Source: Pyrocephalus nanus | Taxonomy: Eukaryota > Chordata > Aves > Passeriformes > Tyrannidae | NCBI GenBank assembly: GCA_038380795.1 | Contig: CM076266.1 | Location: 32,810,145-32,874,144, forward strand | Reading direction: 5' to 3' | DNA: 64,000 nucleotides | In this document: positions 28,492 to 41,180 of the stretch, piece after piece | Numbering within the stretch: the stretch's first letter is position 1 | How the letters are laid out: every line of letters starts with the position of its first letter | The notes under the pieces: model-generated | Told to the model about the DNA's origin: nothing | The model's input: the letters and a program-made list of their open reading frames with translations, nothing else | The model's database searches: none | Translations under genes and position numbers: made by a program

Positions 28492-28834
28492 CCCCAGGGA
28501 GTTTGAAACACTTCTGCTTGCCAGCTGGCAGAAAGGCAGCTAACAACAAAACAGGGGAGATGTGACCCATCAGCTACAAATCTGCAGCAACTGGGTTCTT
28601 CTGGCGAAGCTACCATGACATCCCTACAACTACACTCGGATTTTTCCACAATTTCGATTTTCACTGAACTCCTGACCTTTTTAGCAAGCATGTCAAAGTC
28701 TCCAGACAGAACAGTCATCACCTTGAAACAATATGTGAGGGGAAAGAACGGCTGAGATTTTCTGCTTCTCCACTTCACTGATTTAAACAGAGAGGAAGGC
28801 ACTGGTATGTGCTTCCATCTGCTTTCTTCAAATT

Positions 28835-28851
28835 AAAAAAAAAAAAAAAAA
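28835..28851 (+). repeat. Poly-A tract
   Basis: A run of 17 A in the RARB intron, followed by GGAAAGAAAAGG. Confidence 0.85.
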
Positions 28852-29039
28852 GGAAAGAAAAGGAGATGGAATGTATATAATTAAAAAGTTACAGTTAACT
28901 TCCTTTCAGTCATGTCTGTAGGATGATTTTTGGCCTGCTAGGGAACTCCAGATGGAAAGAGTAATGAACATAATTTAATACAAATAACAGGAGATCAAAG
29001 AAGCGCTTTTCTGAGTTGCAGCACACTGAGTTATTTCAC

Positions 29040-29130
29040 ACAGTTTAATGGAGAACTCAGGAATGAATTATTGCATTTTGCTGTTGTCTATATTTTTGTT
29101 TATGCAAATCAATTACCTTTAACCTAATTT
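29040..29130. other. Candidate regulatory segment with octamer and homeodomain cores
   Basis: A perfect POU octamer ATGCAAAT (29102-29109) sits directly before CAATTA and after a TGAATTATTGCAT block. The surroundings are non-repetitive. This rests on motif reading only. Confidence 0.2.
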
Positions 29131-31861
29131 GTGAAGGACCAGACCTCTAACCCAATAAAACCATAAAATGTCACTAGGATGGTCGTACAACTGGCTAGCA
29201 CTTATCCAAAAGGCTATATGTTGTTAACTGCTCATCGTTTTTTTCCTCTCTTCCCCTCCAGTGCCTCAGGATTTATACCACCAATTAAGACAATAATGAG
29301 TGCCCCAGGTTGACCTCCCAGAAGCAAGAATTAATTAAGCGCAGTATTTCTTCGTAAAGAATGACACTTTTCCAAACCATTTATGTAGCTGCCCTCCTGC
29401 ATGGAATCACAGCATCACGGAAGACTTTCCAGACTTATCCCTCAACTGTATGACTGATTTTGGTTTACACTTATAATTCATGTCTTTGTTTTTATCCATT
29501 GAGTTTTCGGGTAGCTGGAGCAGGGCGACCATTTTCCAAAGACAATGTCACAATTTTACTAGGACATATGTGGGATTTTTTTGCACAGAACTACAACAGA
29601 AAGACAGTAAACAAAAGCTACTCTAACCAAAGTAGTGGACCTCCTAGTAAAAACAAACAAAAAATCCCCACCAAGCTATGCCCACGCAGTGACATGCAGA
29701 TTCCTGCAGCAGGCAGGACAAGGAAAAGACTCATATTAGCTATGCAATTACCATGCTGCAATTACTTGTAGCAGTCCCTCAAATTAACCTCTCCTTTTAG
29801 CTTCTGGCAGAGATGGAAACACGCAAAGAGGAAAGGGCAAGCTCAAACACAAACCTACAGGGGAGAAAGAAGGTGTGTGCATGCTCCACGGAAATTCCCC
29901 TCACAGGCAGGCTTTGTATCCTCCTCCTCTTCCCCTCCCAGCCTTCCCCACAAAAGCTTGCAGAGTTCCCGCACATACTTGGCTCCAGGGTTATTTATCC
30001 GAAAAGGCACAGAGACTTTATTTAACTGTCAGGCAATACAAAAATCCCTGAATTTCTGCACCATCTGAAATTTATAGAGGCGCTAGTTTCTAACCCGCTA
30101 TCAGCAACTCAATGTTTACAGCTCAGCTGAAATAATAACACAAAGTATGCCACAAATATTTATGCATGCCTGCAAGCTGGCTGGAGTGCAATTCCCCTTG
30201 CGCTAGCGGAGAGATCCGCACAGTTTGCCTGCACAGCCAGCTGTTCCCTGCTCCCTCCCCAGCCCACTCGGAGCCAATGCAGCTCCCCAGCCTGAGCCCG
30301 GATGGCTGCGTGGATGCCTGTGGGTGCTGGCCCAGTGCCCACCTGCCAGCTTGGCAAAGAGATGACTCTGGCCATGCCACAGCACAGCCCCAGCTTGTCT
30401 TCAACACCCAGCGTGTTTCTATTCTTTTTTCTGACCTGGGAGGAGTTTTAAAACCTGCCTGATCCACAGCAAGCAAAGAAGTTTCTGAGGAGGAATGAAG
30501 TGCCATATGAAAACAATGCAGAAAGCAACCTAAAAATACTCAGAAGAAATAACATGGACATAAACATGCCAAAATAAACCAGATATCTTGAGCGTTATGC
30601 TTCCTGGTACAGTTTTCAGGCATCTATCTGAATGACTCATCAACACATGTTCATTATCTCCCCATAATTTTTTTTTTGCTCTTAGTTTTGACAGTTGACA
30701 TCTAAACAAATATGTTGTACCAGATCTCTTGAAATCTGGCAAGTAATATCTTGTACTTACTACTTTATGCTACACTCTCATTCCCCTGCATTCAGCAACA
30801 AAGAAACTCTGCTAATACAGAACTGTGCACTAAAACCCTGCAAAGCGTAGAGTTTGGTGAAACTTGGATGCCTGGAGACTAGAAAACAGAGTTCAAGTAA
30901 ACACCCAGAAATATGCAAGTCTGGCTCTCTAGTACTGGCAGTAGTCAAGGAAAATTACCTTTCCACACTGCAGCTGAAACTCATTACCGAAGGCGACAGC
31001 AAAGAGATGAGTTGGAGCTGGACGAGCTTGGAAAACCCACCATTTTTAAGAGTGAGATGGTGGCCACACCACTCTGCCCAGTTTCTGTACACAGTCAAAG
31101 AACCCACAGTCAAAATGGTCTCAACATCATAAGAAAGCAGGCTGAGAAAGGTGGATGAAATGCAGCCTGTGCCAGTGCAAGGGATTAGCAACTGCAGAAA
31201 CAGAGCCAGAGAAATCAACTGACTAGTTCCTCCAAGCAATAAGGACTCTTAAGGTAACACTAATTGGAGAGATGTATCTTGTTGCAAACACCAACATAAA
31301 TCACACTGAGAAGTTGAAAAAGCATCACAGCTTTCAGGACAAATGCAGTGCTGCATCCACCTTGCCCTGTGTTGGCCACCACTGATCATTCAGCCAAGCT
31401 GTAGGGAAGCAAGGGAGAGTCTAGGACAGGGCAATTTTGACGAGGAGAAAACATGACCTTTCAGAGATGAGCAAATGAACTGGAGCTGATTAATCTAACA
31501 CAGGAAAATCTTAGCAAGATGTTTTCCTGTTTTCTCCCTCCCCTGCCAGACTTCAGTCAATGGCCAGATTCAAGCACAGAGCTCATATAATCACAAGATG
31601 ATCATTCTTTCAGTTTACAAAAATCACATGGACGTAGGGTAAGATGAAAGGTCTTTTCAGTGAGCTCACCCATTTGGCTCCTGGATGCTGTGCTTGCATC
31701 TATCCTGTTCACTTAACACTCTTTTCTTTCCTTTCAAAATAATGCCTAGTTTTTCCTTTTGTGTCAGTACATGTAATAGTCACTGAGCATCACTATGGAT
31801 GAATGTGGATTGGGTAAGACCCTTTGCAGCAGCATCTGAGAAATGCCTTGATCCCCTGATC

Positions 31862-31956
31862 CAAAAAAAGAAAAAAAAAAAAAGAAAAAAAAAAGAAAAA
31901 AAAAAAAAAAGAAAAAAAAAGAAAAAAAAAAGAAAAAAAAAAAGGGAAAAAAGGGG
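31862..31956 (+). repeat. Poly-A tract with interspersed G
   Basis: About 95 bases of A runs (7 to 14 long) are separated by single G, ending in GGG and GGGG. It looks like an old expanded A tail or slippage tract. Lys/Arg-rich and Phe-rich frames over it are artefacts. Confidence 0.9.
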
Positions 31957-34900
31957 TAGTGCTTATTCATTTAAAAAATGATGGGTTGCAGAGCTCTCTC
32001 TTAAGTGTTTTGCTTAAATCTTCCTAAATCTGGAGTGCTGCCATTCTTTTGGACCAGCAGAAAGCATATGAAGATCACAGTGCGCACTGAAGCAAGGACC
32101 TAATAAGTTACAAATATATTTAGCACAGATGCACAGGGCTCCAAAGTAAGGCAAGCACTCCAGAGACAGGGAAGACCTCTCCCCTGTTTGGAAGATTCAT
32201 CTGGAGAGCAGCCAGCCAGGACACTCGTAGGAGGAGTGAACAGTAGTCCACTGGAGTGGCTGCACCATGGCTATAAATCTCTGCTTTCCCTGTTAAGTGC
32301 CTGGGAGGAGGGAGAGGGAACCAGCCACAGCTGACAGTAATGGGTCCCATTAAATTGTCACTTTTAAAGAGACTCTAAAACGAGAACAAACTTGCTTCGT
32401 AAGCTTTTGATCAGTTTCCCTGACACCAGGCAATGGCAGACCCTGCTCACGTGCAGTGGCTGGGGGCTGCTGGCTCTCCCCTCCAGCACTAAGTTTGAAA
32501 TAGTTGGAGTGAAATCACTAGCTACAACTACAGCTAGCCAAATCTACATTTTTGGCACTACTTGCAACTGCATCTCACCTTGTAATTTATGTATCCGTTA
32601 TTCTGGACAGGGGAGCCAGAAACAGTACACCTTTTCCCCCTAAAATGTAGGTATTATGATCGAATTTTTATTGCATAGTAACTTTTCCCACTAAAATATA
32701 TTAAATGAGAAATTTTAAGCATGAGCACATGAAATCATAAGGGACTTTATACACAGAAATGTCTACCTCTCATCTGTCTCCTGAACTGAGTTGTGGAAAT
32801 TGTGGGGACTCCTATATAGTATCAAAAGGAAGACTAATTTATGAAAAGGGACCCTGAATATTTGGTAAACCAGCTATAGCAGCATACCAGTTAAACAGCT
32901 TCTATGCCAACATACCAAAACTACCAATTACAGAATTGGTAGTTGCATGGCTTCTTTAAACACTGCAAGTGTTCGTAACTGGAGTGCTGAGATGCACAGG
33001 TGTCACATCTAGAGGTGTCCCCTGTATATAGAAGTTAATATTAACTCTGAGTTAGTAACACTCTGAAATAATCAGAGTAGTATAAAGAAGAAAAAAGGAC
33101 ACAACGTGTGTGTAATTTACGTGATTCTCAAGAAACAAGGCACTCATACTTAAAGACTAAAGCAAAATCCAGATATAAAGAGGGAAAGATAGGCACAGGG
33201 CTATAATCTCAACCTTGGGAGATTCTGGTCTTTGGAATGGTTACTTGAGAGTGAGAGAGTCTTTTTAGTAAGGTATTTGTTTTCTTTTACAGGGTGAAGG
33301 AAAAAAAGAATGTACATAATAAAACTGGAGAAAGAATCTCTAAACCTGACTGCACTGGAAATACTGAATCTTGGAAAATTACATCCAGTTGTCTTTCTTG
33401 CTATAGCACAGATGAAAAGTAGCTCTGCCAATCAGAACAGCCCTGGAATTCATGCTGCAAATTTAATTGCCCTCCACTTCCAGAAGAATCTAAAGCAAAT
33501 ACCCACTTTGGAAATTTTCTCAAAGGAACACTTCATTTGGGATTAGAAAGAACCTCTGTTTCCATTATCAGGTCAGTCAGTAAGTGCAAATGGCAATCGA
33601 GGGCCCCTTTCCAAGGCCAAAGTATTTCTGCAAATTGGGAAGCTGTTTATGAACAAGGTGATCGTTTACAATAAGCAGAAAGTATAGATAGGTGTATCTT
33701 TCAAAATAAATTCAAAATAAGTAGCAAACAAAGAGCATCTGAATATCTACTTAACAATTAAGTGAACAGAATTAAAAATGGTTAATTCCATTTTGTACCA
33801 TTATGAAACCCCTTAATTTTGGATTTACTTCTCTAAGATGTGCCATTCAGCAAATCTTTAAGTACTTGCTAAGAAAAACACAAACTATGATTTAAAAAGA
33901 TGCTTAAGGCAAGCACAGCAGTGATCCCAACCATCTCACCAGCACCAGAGTCACACTCAGCCAGAGTGTGGCAAAATATTCTACTCTTATTTCTTCCAGG
34001 GAAAATAGTGCACCTTCTTTTGGGGTCCAACAAGCTACCCTAAATCTAAATTCAACAAATCAATTGTTTGTATATCCTTCTCTATCAATTTCTCATTATT
34101 CAAGTTTCTTTTATAAAAGTTCCACAGTTAGAAAATGAAAGCTAGTTCATTGTAATTTTACGCATCTGTAATTGCTGTTCAGTACACATAAATATGGCCC
34201 AGTATTTATATAAAAAAAGATAGGCCGGTACTGTTAATAGAAAAATCTCGAAGTATTTAATTTCTGAGATGTTTACTCAGATATCCCTATTTCCTTATCT
34301 GCTAAATTACCTCTGCAAACAGTACTTTTAAAGACCACATTATAAAATCTTAACCATGGTGGAAAGCTGCATTTTTTTCCAACACTTGTACAAGTTTCCA
34401 GGTGTGCTCAGGACACCTTGTACTCCACATCTATAATCAAAGGCCACATGTGGTCCTTAAAATAATGGAGAGGCATAAAATAGATTGACAACATGAGAAC
34501 AAAATAAATGAGTTTTCTCTTTATCCATACTTAAGAAGAAAACTGAAAATGTAAAACCTACTTACAGGAAAATAAAAACACACTCCACATCCACTGCATG
34601 CAAACCAGGGGATTTCTCAGCAGGCAAGTGTACCAGCCTGAATCACAGCCCACCTGCTTCTGGCATCTCTGGTCAGTACAACATGACGTGATTAGTACAG
34701 ACAGCACTTTCACACATGCATATAATTTACTTAATTCTGTTGAAGCTGTTGTAAGCCACCCCCACATTATGATCAGGTGTGAGCCTCAGCTCTCTCAGCC
34801 ATCTGCTAATAAGCCACAACAGCTATGGGCAGGTGAAAGTTGGATAGAAATGTGACAAACACACCTAAAAGGACTCTTCATTATTTACCTTAGTGCGAGA

Positions 34901-37161
34901 AACCATGATTCAACTCCAATAATGACAGGTACATAGACATGTAAATTTGAAGTTTCTTCCTTTTATGGTATGTATTCTCAGATAGAGAAAGGCATAAACA
35001 CTGCCAGAAGAGTAAGACTCAACAATTTTAGTTTACTACTACTAATAAAAAACCTGTAGTAGTTATGGAATGGTTAGTGGCCAAAGACCCTGAAAAGATA
35101 AGCAGGGTCAGCAGGCATAAAGGCAATATTTGTATTAGGAAATGCTCTTGGGGAACAGTCACAGGCACTATGGCTTGCTGATGTACCATGGGAAAATCCA
35201 CATCTACCTTAGTTAACTCCTTTCGCCCCTGAAATGGGACAGCTGCCTCCAAATCATACACAGGAGGTGGTTGCTTGCAGGAGGAACACTAGTTGGTACA
35301 GCCAGAAACATTTCAGGTACACAGCACAGCAAAGCCACGCCCCAAAACACACCAGAGTGTAAGAGTCTGACACTGCTGTTCTTTTTTGAGAAACCCTTCA
35401 CTGATAGTATCGGGAATTTTACAAGACAAAGGAGTGCAAGATTTAAGACAAAAAATTATATGTCATTTATTTGACAGTTCATGGAAAATAAGAGAGTAGT
35501 TTCCAGTTCCTGTTTCCACAGACCCTTAGCCTTTGAGCTCACAAATAACTGTATTGGCATGGTTAGCATGGTTAAAAAGCTAATTTGGGATAAACTCTGC
35601 GCTTCTATAGTGCCCACATCACTGCCAGAAAACAAAGTTACAGTAATTAGTGAAAAACAACTATTCTCATAGCTTAGGATGAACTCCTGGTCATGACCAG
35701 GCAAGTGGCAGGATCAGAGGAAGATAAGCTATGGATGTTATCTGCTATACGCCACTGCTGCTCTCCATCCATCTCTGCTCCAGAAACCCAGTGCAGGGGA
35801 GCAGCAGAGCTATAACCCACAAGCTGAGCCCAAAGCACAGGAAAATAAATACGGCAGTCAAACACACAACATAATTTACATTTTTGTTCTCTATCATGGT
35901 TGGCAAGCAGTTTTGTTTGGTTTTTTTTTTTTTTTCATTCATGGCATTTACACAACCCAGAAGGAGATTTTAATAAATATGGTAAGCTAAAAATTTTTAT
36001 TCCCGATCCCATCTATTTCATCATGTTTGATTGATTTCAGCAAGCTTCCAATAAATTTATGCTTCCCCATCTTCAAAATTTTGAAACAAATTCAGAATTT
36101 ATCAAAAGTTTTATCTTCCAAACAAACAAACAAAAAAGAACTTACTGAAACAAATACCAGCTTTTCAGAGGGCACCTGGCTTTCCCTGGGTTTGTTATTT
36201 GAAAAAGTAAAATTTCAAAGATGGCATTAAAACAATCAGATCTCCTCTGATAGCATAAATATATAAAAATTTCAGGTTTTCTGTACTACATTTAAAGCAC
36301 TTGCAACTCATTTAGTGTCTTTCTGTATATGGCACTGCTTTCTGCAAATGAATGACTTGTTTTATGTTGCTATGCTGTGAAGTGCTTACAGTTTAAGATC
36401 AGATGATACTAATAGTATGCAGAAATGTATCTCAAAATACATTTTTCACCTTCTAAAAAAAGTATTGTTGATTTAACTGAAACTAGGAGCAATTTTCTGT
36501 GATTCAAGGAATTTTTCATAGCTGTGCATGGATGACAGCATACATTTCTACTGCTGGCACTGTCACTAATACAGCCTAAATGGAGACGAATACAGCTTGA
36601 TCATTCAAGCTGATCTGTATTTTTCTTTGAACCAACAGAAGCTTTTACAAATGCATTGCTGCAAACAATATTACTTCTTTCCCCTATACAAATCATACTG
36701 CCGCACCTATTTTCAAGTTTACATTTCTTACTTTCTGTTTCAGTTGTAGGTGATTAAAACATGCCAGGAAAACAAAGCCGAACAAATACATGGAATGTTA
36801 GTTAGCTGGTTTTATGAAGTGTGCTTTTTTTTTTTACTGCTAAGTAGCTGAGAAAATTCTGTGTCTGGATTCTTAATTCCCAGTAAAGGGGCATAAATAC
36901 AGGCTTAAATATAATTATATTATAGCTAGAAGCTAACATGTGCAAGAGCGGTGTTATCAAAAAGAACTGCTGCTTAAGATCCCTCCCCAATCCCAAAACT
37001 GCCTAAGAAAATGCAAATCTGTTCTCACATGATGTAAGAGATGTTATTAAAAGGAAAAAGGCATCTGTCCCAAAGGACACTGTTCCATAAAGGGAACTTT
37101 GCTATGACAATCCGTAAAATATTTTAGGTCTCTCAGCAACATTTCTCGCAGACCAAAGCAT

Positions 37162-37222
37162 AATATCACAGAATCATAATATCATTTAGGTTGGAAATAA
37201 TATCCTTGCCATCAAACTTCAA
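37162..37222 (-). mobile_element. CR1 LINE 3'-end fragment
   Basis: The plus strand carries a degenerate copy of the complement of the CR1 3' terminus. Tandem octamer-like ATCACAGAATCAT units are followed by ATTTAGGTTGGAAATAAT and then a decayed ATCAA-type stretch. This arrangement (AGAATCATAGAATC, then GGTTGGAAAAGACC) is characteristic of avian and other sauropsid CR1 elements. Only about 60 bp is recognisable, as expected for a 5'-truncated, old insertion. It lies in the RARB intron in the same orientation as the gene. Confidence 0.75.
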
Positions 37223-37248
37223 ACAAATAAAGAAAACGAAAGCCAGTT

Positions 37249-37261
37249 TCTCTCTCTCTCT
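37249..37261. repeat. Short (TC)n microsatellite
   Basis: Six or so TC units, about 27 bases to the right of the CR1 fragment at 37.2 kb. Confidence 0.75.
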
Positions 37262-39259
37262 GTCAGTAGCATTTTGTAAATCAGTTGTTGACCAGTGCTG
37301 ACCAGGGATTCATGGCCTGCAACAGGGAAACCCCAAACCTCTCAGTGTCCAAAAGGGCATAACCATGGGGGACATCATCTCAGAGAATATTAACACAGCT
37401 GTGCTTGGCCACCTAACTCAAAGGCTCGTGGGGATGGGCTGTTCTGGAGGGTGACCCAGAGTAGATCTGGTTTAGGTGCTCTGAGTCAGCCATCAGAGGA
37501 AATTCTCTCTCTCCACAGGCTGAGAAACCCCAGACTTCAAAGTCAACTAATTTTGGGCCTCAACCTGAGTGGTGGGATTGCCTCACACTGCATCTGTGAG
37601 CACGTAAGTTAAACCTATAACAAAATGACACTTTTTGTCCCAAGCTTAACATCCATGTGGATCAACAAATTTGGACAAAGCAGAAACTGTTGTCATTTTC
37701 TCTCTTTTCTTCTCCTATGGGTATCTTAGCTTTTCTGAGGAGTCAGTCCCACAAAATTACAGACCTAAATTTCAAGGTTTATATCAATGCCCTTTGTTCC
37801 ATACTGCTTTAAGTCTTTGCAACAAAGAAATTATATATTTGAGTCAGGAAGATGTCAAACAACTAGGCATATTTTCACAGCTGAAGACCTTTGAAAATAT
37901 ATTAAATGTGGCTACCCTTTTAATTTAATGAACCTACATTAGATGTGATCTTATATGAAAACCCTGATGGAAGGAAAGCTATTCTTATTTTATGATAAGA
38001 GCCAACCTGGGATCAGCCAGTACTGAAGTAGATTTATCTACATTTTTGTCTGTTAGCATCAATAACAGGCAGAGAGGCATCTTCATCATTCAGACAAAAC
38101 TGCTGGACCGTAAACCTACCCTCTCGTATTCTGCGCTGTCTTCTCCAATGAAACCGCTCTAGGCATCTTTGCTGCCCACCAAATTCAAGCCAGTAATCTG
38201 GGCAGGATTGTCAGCAGAGGAATGCTGTCTTTTAAATGCCCAGAACAAGAGACAAGGCTTTCAGAGACAGCTGAAGCTGCCAGAACACCAGCTTCTCCTC
38301 CTCACCCAAACAATGATGGCATTGTGTGGGGAATCCAGCCTACTACTCTCAGTCTCCCTTTCTGCAAACCCGGCTACAACGAGTCAAGTCAGGACCAAAG
38401 AGCTGAGTTTTTGGTGACAGCCAGTCCTATAACCACTTGTACCAGCTGGAAAAATCCAAATTGCTCATTTTCTTTGGAATTTGTTTGCGTGCTGTCTAGC
38501 AACACCCAGAGACTGGGGGGGAGGGGAAATCTCATAAGTTTGTAACTGAGGTCATGAAACACACAAGTAGATTCCAAAACCCACCTCTGAAATGCCACAC
38601 AGTTTACAAAATGGAAAAGTTGTAAATAAGCTGAATGTTGTCAATGTATTGCTTTACACATAAAAAAATGGACTGTCTCTGAAATTTTTCTTACAAAATA
38701 CAAATACACTGTGAAGATCAGTTTGGTTTTGAAACTAATATATACGTACACAAAGCCAATGACAGGCTATGAAGCACATGCACTTTTGCAGTGTCACATC
38801 CAGAAACTCTTTTTAAAATTTATTTAAAACAGTTTAAAACTTCCATTGTGGTTCACAAGTGCCTATTGTGAAATACTCCACCCTCTAAAAACCTTAAATG
38901 ATTAGTATATCAACACAAGCCACAGAACAGTTTTCCTAGTATGACACAGTACTGAAGACTGTTAATTAATAAGACAGCAGGATCACTGAAGTATTTGGCA
39001 ATGGAGGTTGTTCACAGGTACCTGAAAAGATAAGGTCTAGGGATGACAATGAGTGGGAAAAGAGGAAGGGAGGACAGAAGAAGGGAACAGTCTAATCCCA
39101 CGTGAGAAGACCACAGCAAGAGTTTGGCAATAAAGGCAGTCAAAGCCAAATTTTCAGATTTTGGAGGAGAAATGACAACAGATCATGTAAATCAGAATAC
39201 TACCGATCAGAAATTATGTCATCACACCATGATGTCTGAAAGAACTCCATTACACTTGG

Positions 39260-40180
39260 TCATGTCACAAAAAGAGGATGGAAAGTTCTGTCTTTGTGAA
39301 CTCTGTGTCCAAGGTAACAGTGAGGTGAGCAAGGTGACACATCAGGGAAAGAAGGGAAGACAGAAGTCAGAGACAGGGATACTCTGGAAGTCATCCATGG
39401 GTTGGTGACAGTTGAGGGAAGATAAATATCACAGTGCAGTGTTTCCCAAACTTAACCTCACAAGGTCACAGTCACCATCCACAGCTCTCCAAGGGCTCCT
39501 GGCTGGCAGGGTCTCGATTAAGAATTTTGCCATGATATCCCCCACTGTTCAACCATAAAACAGGTCAGTAACTGATGCTTTTTGAGACAGAAAACCAAAG
39601 AACTGAACCTCAGGGAACAGCATCAGAAGTGGATAAAAAGCCAATTAAGTAAGAGGCACTGAATAATCAGCAAGTAGGATGAGAACCTAAAGAGTTGTGA
39701 AAGCCAGGACAAAGAAAGTCCAATGAATCAAAGGCAGCCATCAACCCAAAACCTGGAGGACAGAAAGCTGTCCCTTGCACTAGATGAAGACTGCTAATGA
39801 TCACTGTGGCAGCAGGTTCACCAGAGCTCAAAGGAGAAAGGCAAAGTAGAAGGAAACAGAGAGAGAACTAGAAGAAAACCAAGGAAAAGCCAGCACAGAA
39901 AAACAAAAGAACAGGGCCCTAATTAGATAAATATGATATGAGCAGAGTTTTCCATTTGTGCTTCCCTTGAGAAACAAGACTGCCAGGAGTTCGAAGTGAA
40001 AGGTAAATGAGTCCGAAAAAGCTTGAGAAAAGAACCTCACAACAGAGGGAGGTGCAAATGCAGGAGGAAAAATGAGTGAATTTAAGGTTTAACATCACAA
40101 AACAGAGACTGCAAACCAGGTGAAGAAAGAAATGGGGAAAATAGGAATGAAGAAGGAGAAAACTGTAACAAGGTCCGAGA
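39260..40180 (-). mobile_element. Ancient L2/CR1-clade LINE fragment (reverse-transcriptase region), decayed
   Basis: The plus strand is purine-rich over this stretch; its complement reads as a broken non-LTR reverse transcriptase. Two family hallmarks lie in the same minus-strand frame, 39 codons apart. MAAFDSL (39721-39741) corresponds to the SAAFDTVDH motif. DAVP-stop-GSVL (39598-39624) corresponds to the VPQGSVLGP motif. In intact elements these motifs are, as I recall, farther apart, so an internal deletion is likely. At least two stop codons interrupt the frame. Left of this, minus-strand similarity at nucleotide level to the part coding SKTELLIF can be sensed near 39270-39300. No 3' end, target-site duplication or intact catalytic YADD block was found. 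It is a dead fossil; edges are approximate, and L2 versus old CR1 cannot be settled by eye. Confidence 0.65.
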
Positions 40181-40953
40181 AAGAAAGGGATTGGCTGATA
40201 CTTTAGTCTAGGTTCTTTTGGAATGAGGTTTGTCCAACCCGGCCATAAATGAGGCTCCCTCTCCCCATCCCCACAGCAGTTCAGACCATCTGAACACACT
40301 GGTCAGCTTCAGTGAAACTCCAAATCTTGAAGAAAATAGAGCTCAACTGCATGGAGATGTTTCTCCAGGGTAAAGGGGGAATATATTTGAGTTTTCTAAT
40401 TACACAAAAGGCTGTAAAACAAAGTCTTCCTTATTATTACTCCCCTGGCTCATCAGAGAATTTGCATGAAACTGCAGCTCCATACCGAGCAGAAGCCTTC
40501 AGTGAAAGACTAACTCTCTAATAAACTTTGGTTAAACAACTGAAAGGCAGAGGTCCACAGGGGACAAGGCTTGCCCAGCTCCAGTGCTAAATGCTCAGTG
40601 CTTCCTGAAACTTGCAAAGCAACTGGTTACATTTTGTATGAAGGCTGGAGAGAAAGAGATGCCTGAAGAACCAGGAACACAGTGTAAAAGCAGACTTGAG
40701 AACAGGCAGAAAGCCTGGATGGTTAGAAATCAGAAGTAAAAGGTGGCAATTTTCTTATCATACAAGACCAAGAACTGATAGTGTGAAAGCAAGTGTAGAG
40801 TAAAGATGAATGAAAAGAAAAACAAACCAAACAGTCAAAAGGGCTCAAAAGAAAAAGGGTAACATTCTTCAGAGAAAGAGTAGAAACTGGCAACACAGAA
40901 GTTTCTGAGGTGGTGTCTGGTGTTGCAATCAAATACTACTGTCTGCTGACATC

Positions 40954-40977
40954 CAGGTCACTACTTCTGTTGACCTG
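40954..40977. promoter_or_regulatory. Inverted AGGTCA repeat with 10-bp spacer
   Basis: CAGGTCA and TGACCTG form perfect 7-bp inverted arms around a 10-bp spacer. Both arms are consensus nuclear-receptor half-sites. The spacing is wider than in classical response elements, so function is uncertain. Confidence 0.2.
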
Positions 40978-41090
40978 AAAGCTCAGACAACTTTGAGCAA
41001 CAAATGCAGTACTTGACTGCCCACCAAAGGGACCTCGGGTTGATTCAGCAGTCTCATCACGTTCTTGCCAGTTTTTGGCACTCACTAAGG

Positions 41091-41180
41091 AAATTGATTC
41101 AATCCGTGGAAGGGATTCCATAAAATCCTAGTCCAACCTGCTGAAGAGCTAGCATCAACAAACCCAAATATTACCAGTCT
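41091..41180 (-). mobile_element. CR1 LINE 3' UTR fragment
   Basis: The plus strand reads GGAAGGGATTCCATAAAATC followed by CTAGTCCAACCTGCTGAAG and AGCTAGCATCAACA. This parallels the complement of the CR1 3' UTR (GGAAGGGACCT, then ATCATCTAGTCCAACC, then the GCTAACATCAA block). The terminal octamer repeat is no longer clear. It is a short, degraded insertion in the RARB intron, about 1 kb from the older L2-like fossil. Confidence 0.65.

Noticed and set aside
28469..28498. T23 followed by CCCCAGG, and T13CTCAG near 63953-63970, resembling strong splice acceptors on the plus strand
   Set aside because: They are on the antisense strand of RARB with no coding exon after them; poly-T runs followed by CAG are expected by chance.
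29402..29422. AATCACAGCATCACGGA resembling a CR1 3' terminal repeat
   Set aside because: The following sequence does not continue into the GGTTGGAAGGGACC block, so the match is too short to call.
30123..30506. 127-codon minus frame overlapping a 98-codon plus frame
   Set aside because: Same explanation: a locally GC-rich intron patch with open frames on both strands.
31764..31981. Poly-Lys/Arg and poly-Phe open frames
   Set aside because: They are translations of the A/G homopolymer-like tract.
32033..32060. Minus-strand similarity to the RARB2 N-terminal exon around GAATGGCAGCA
   Set aside because: Only about 11 bases match, the flanks do not code for the expected peptide, and the site is downstream of the first-finger exon.
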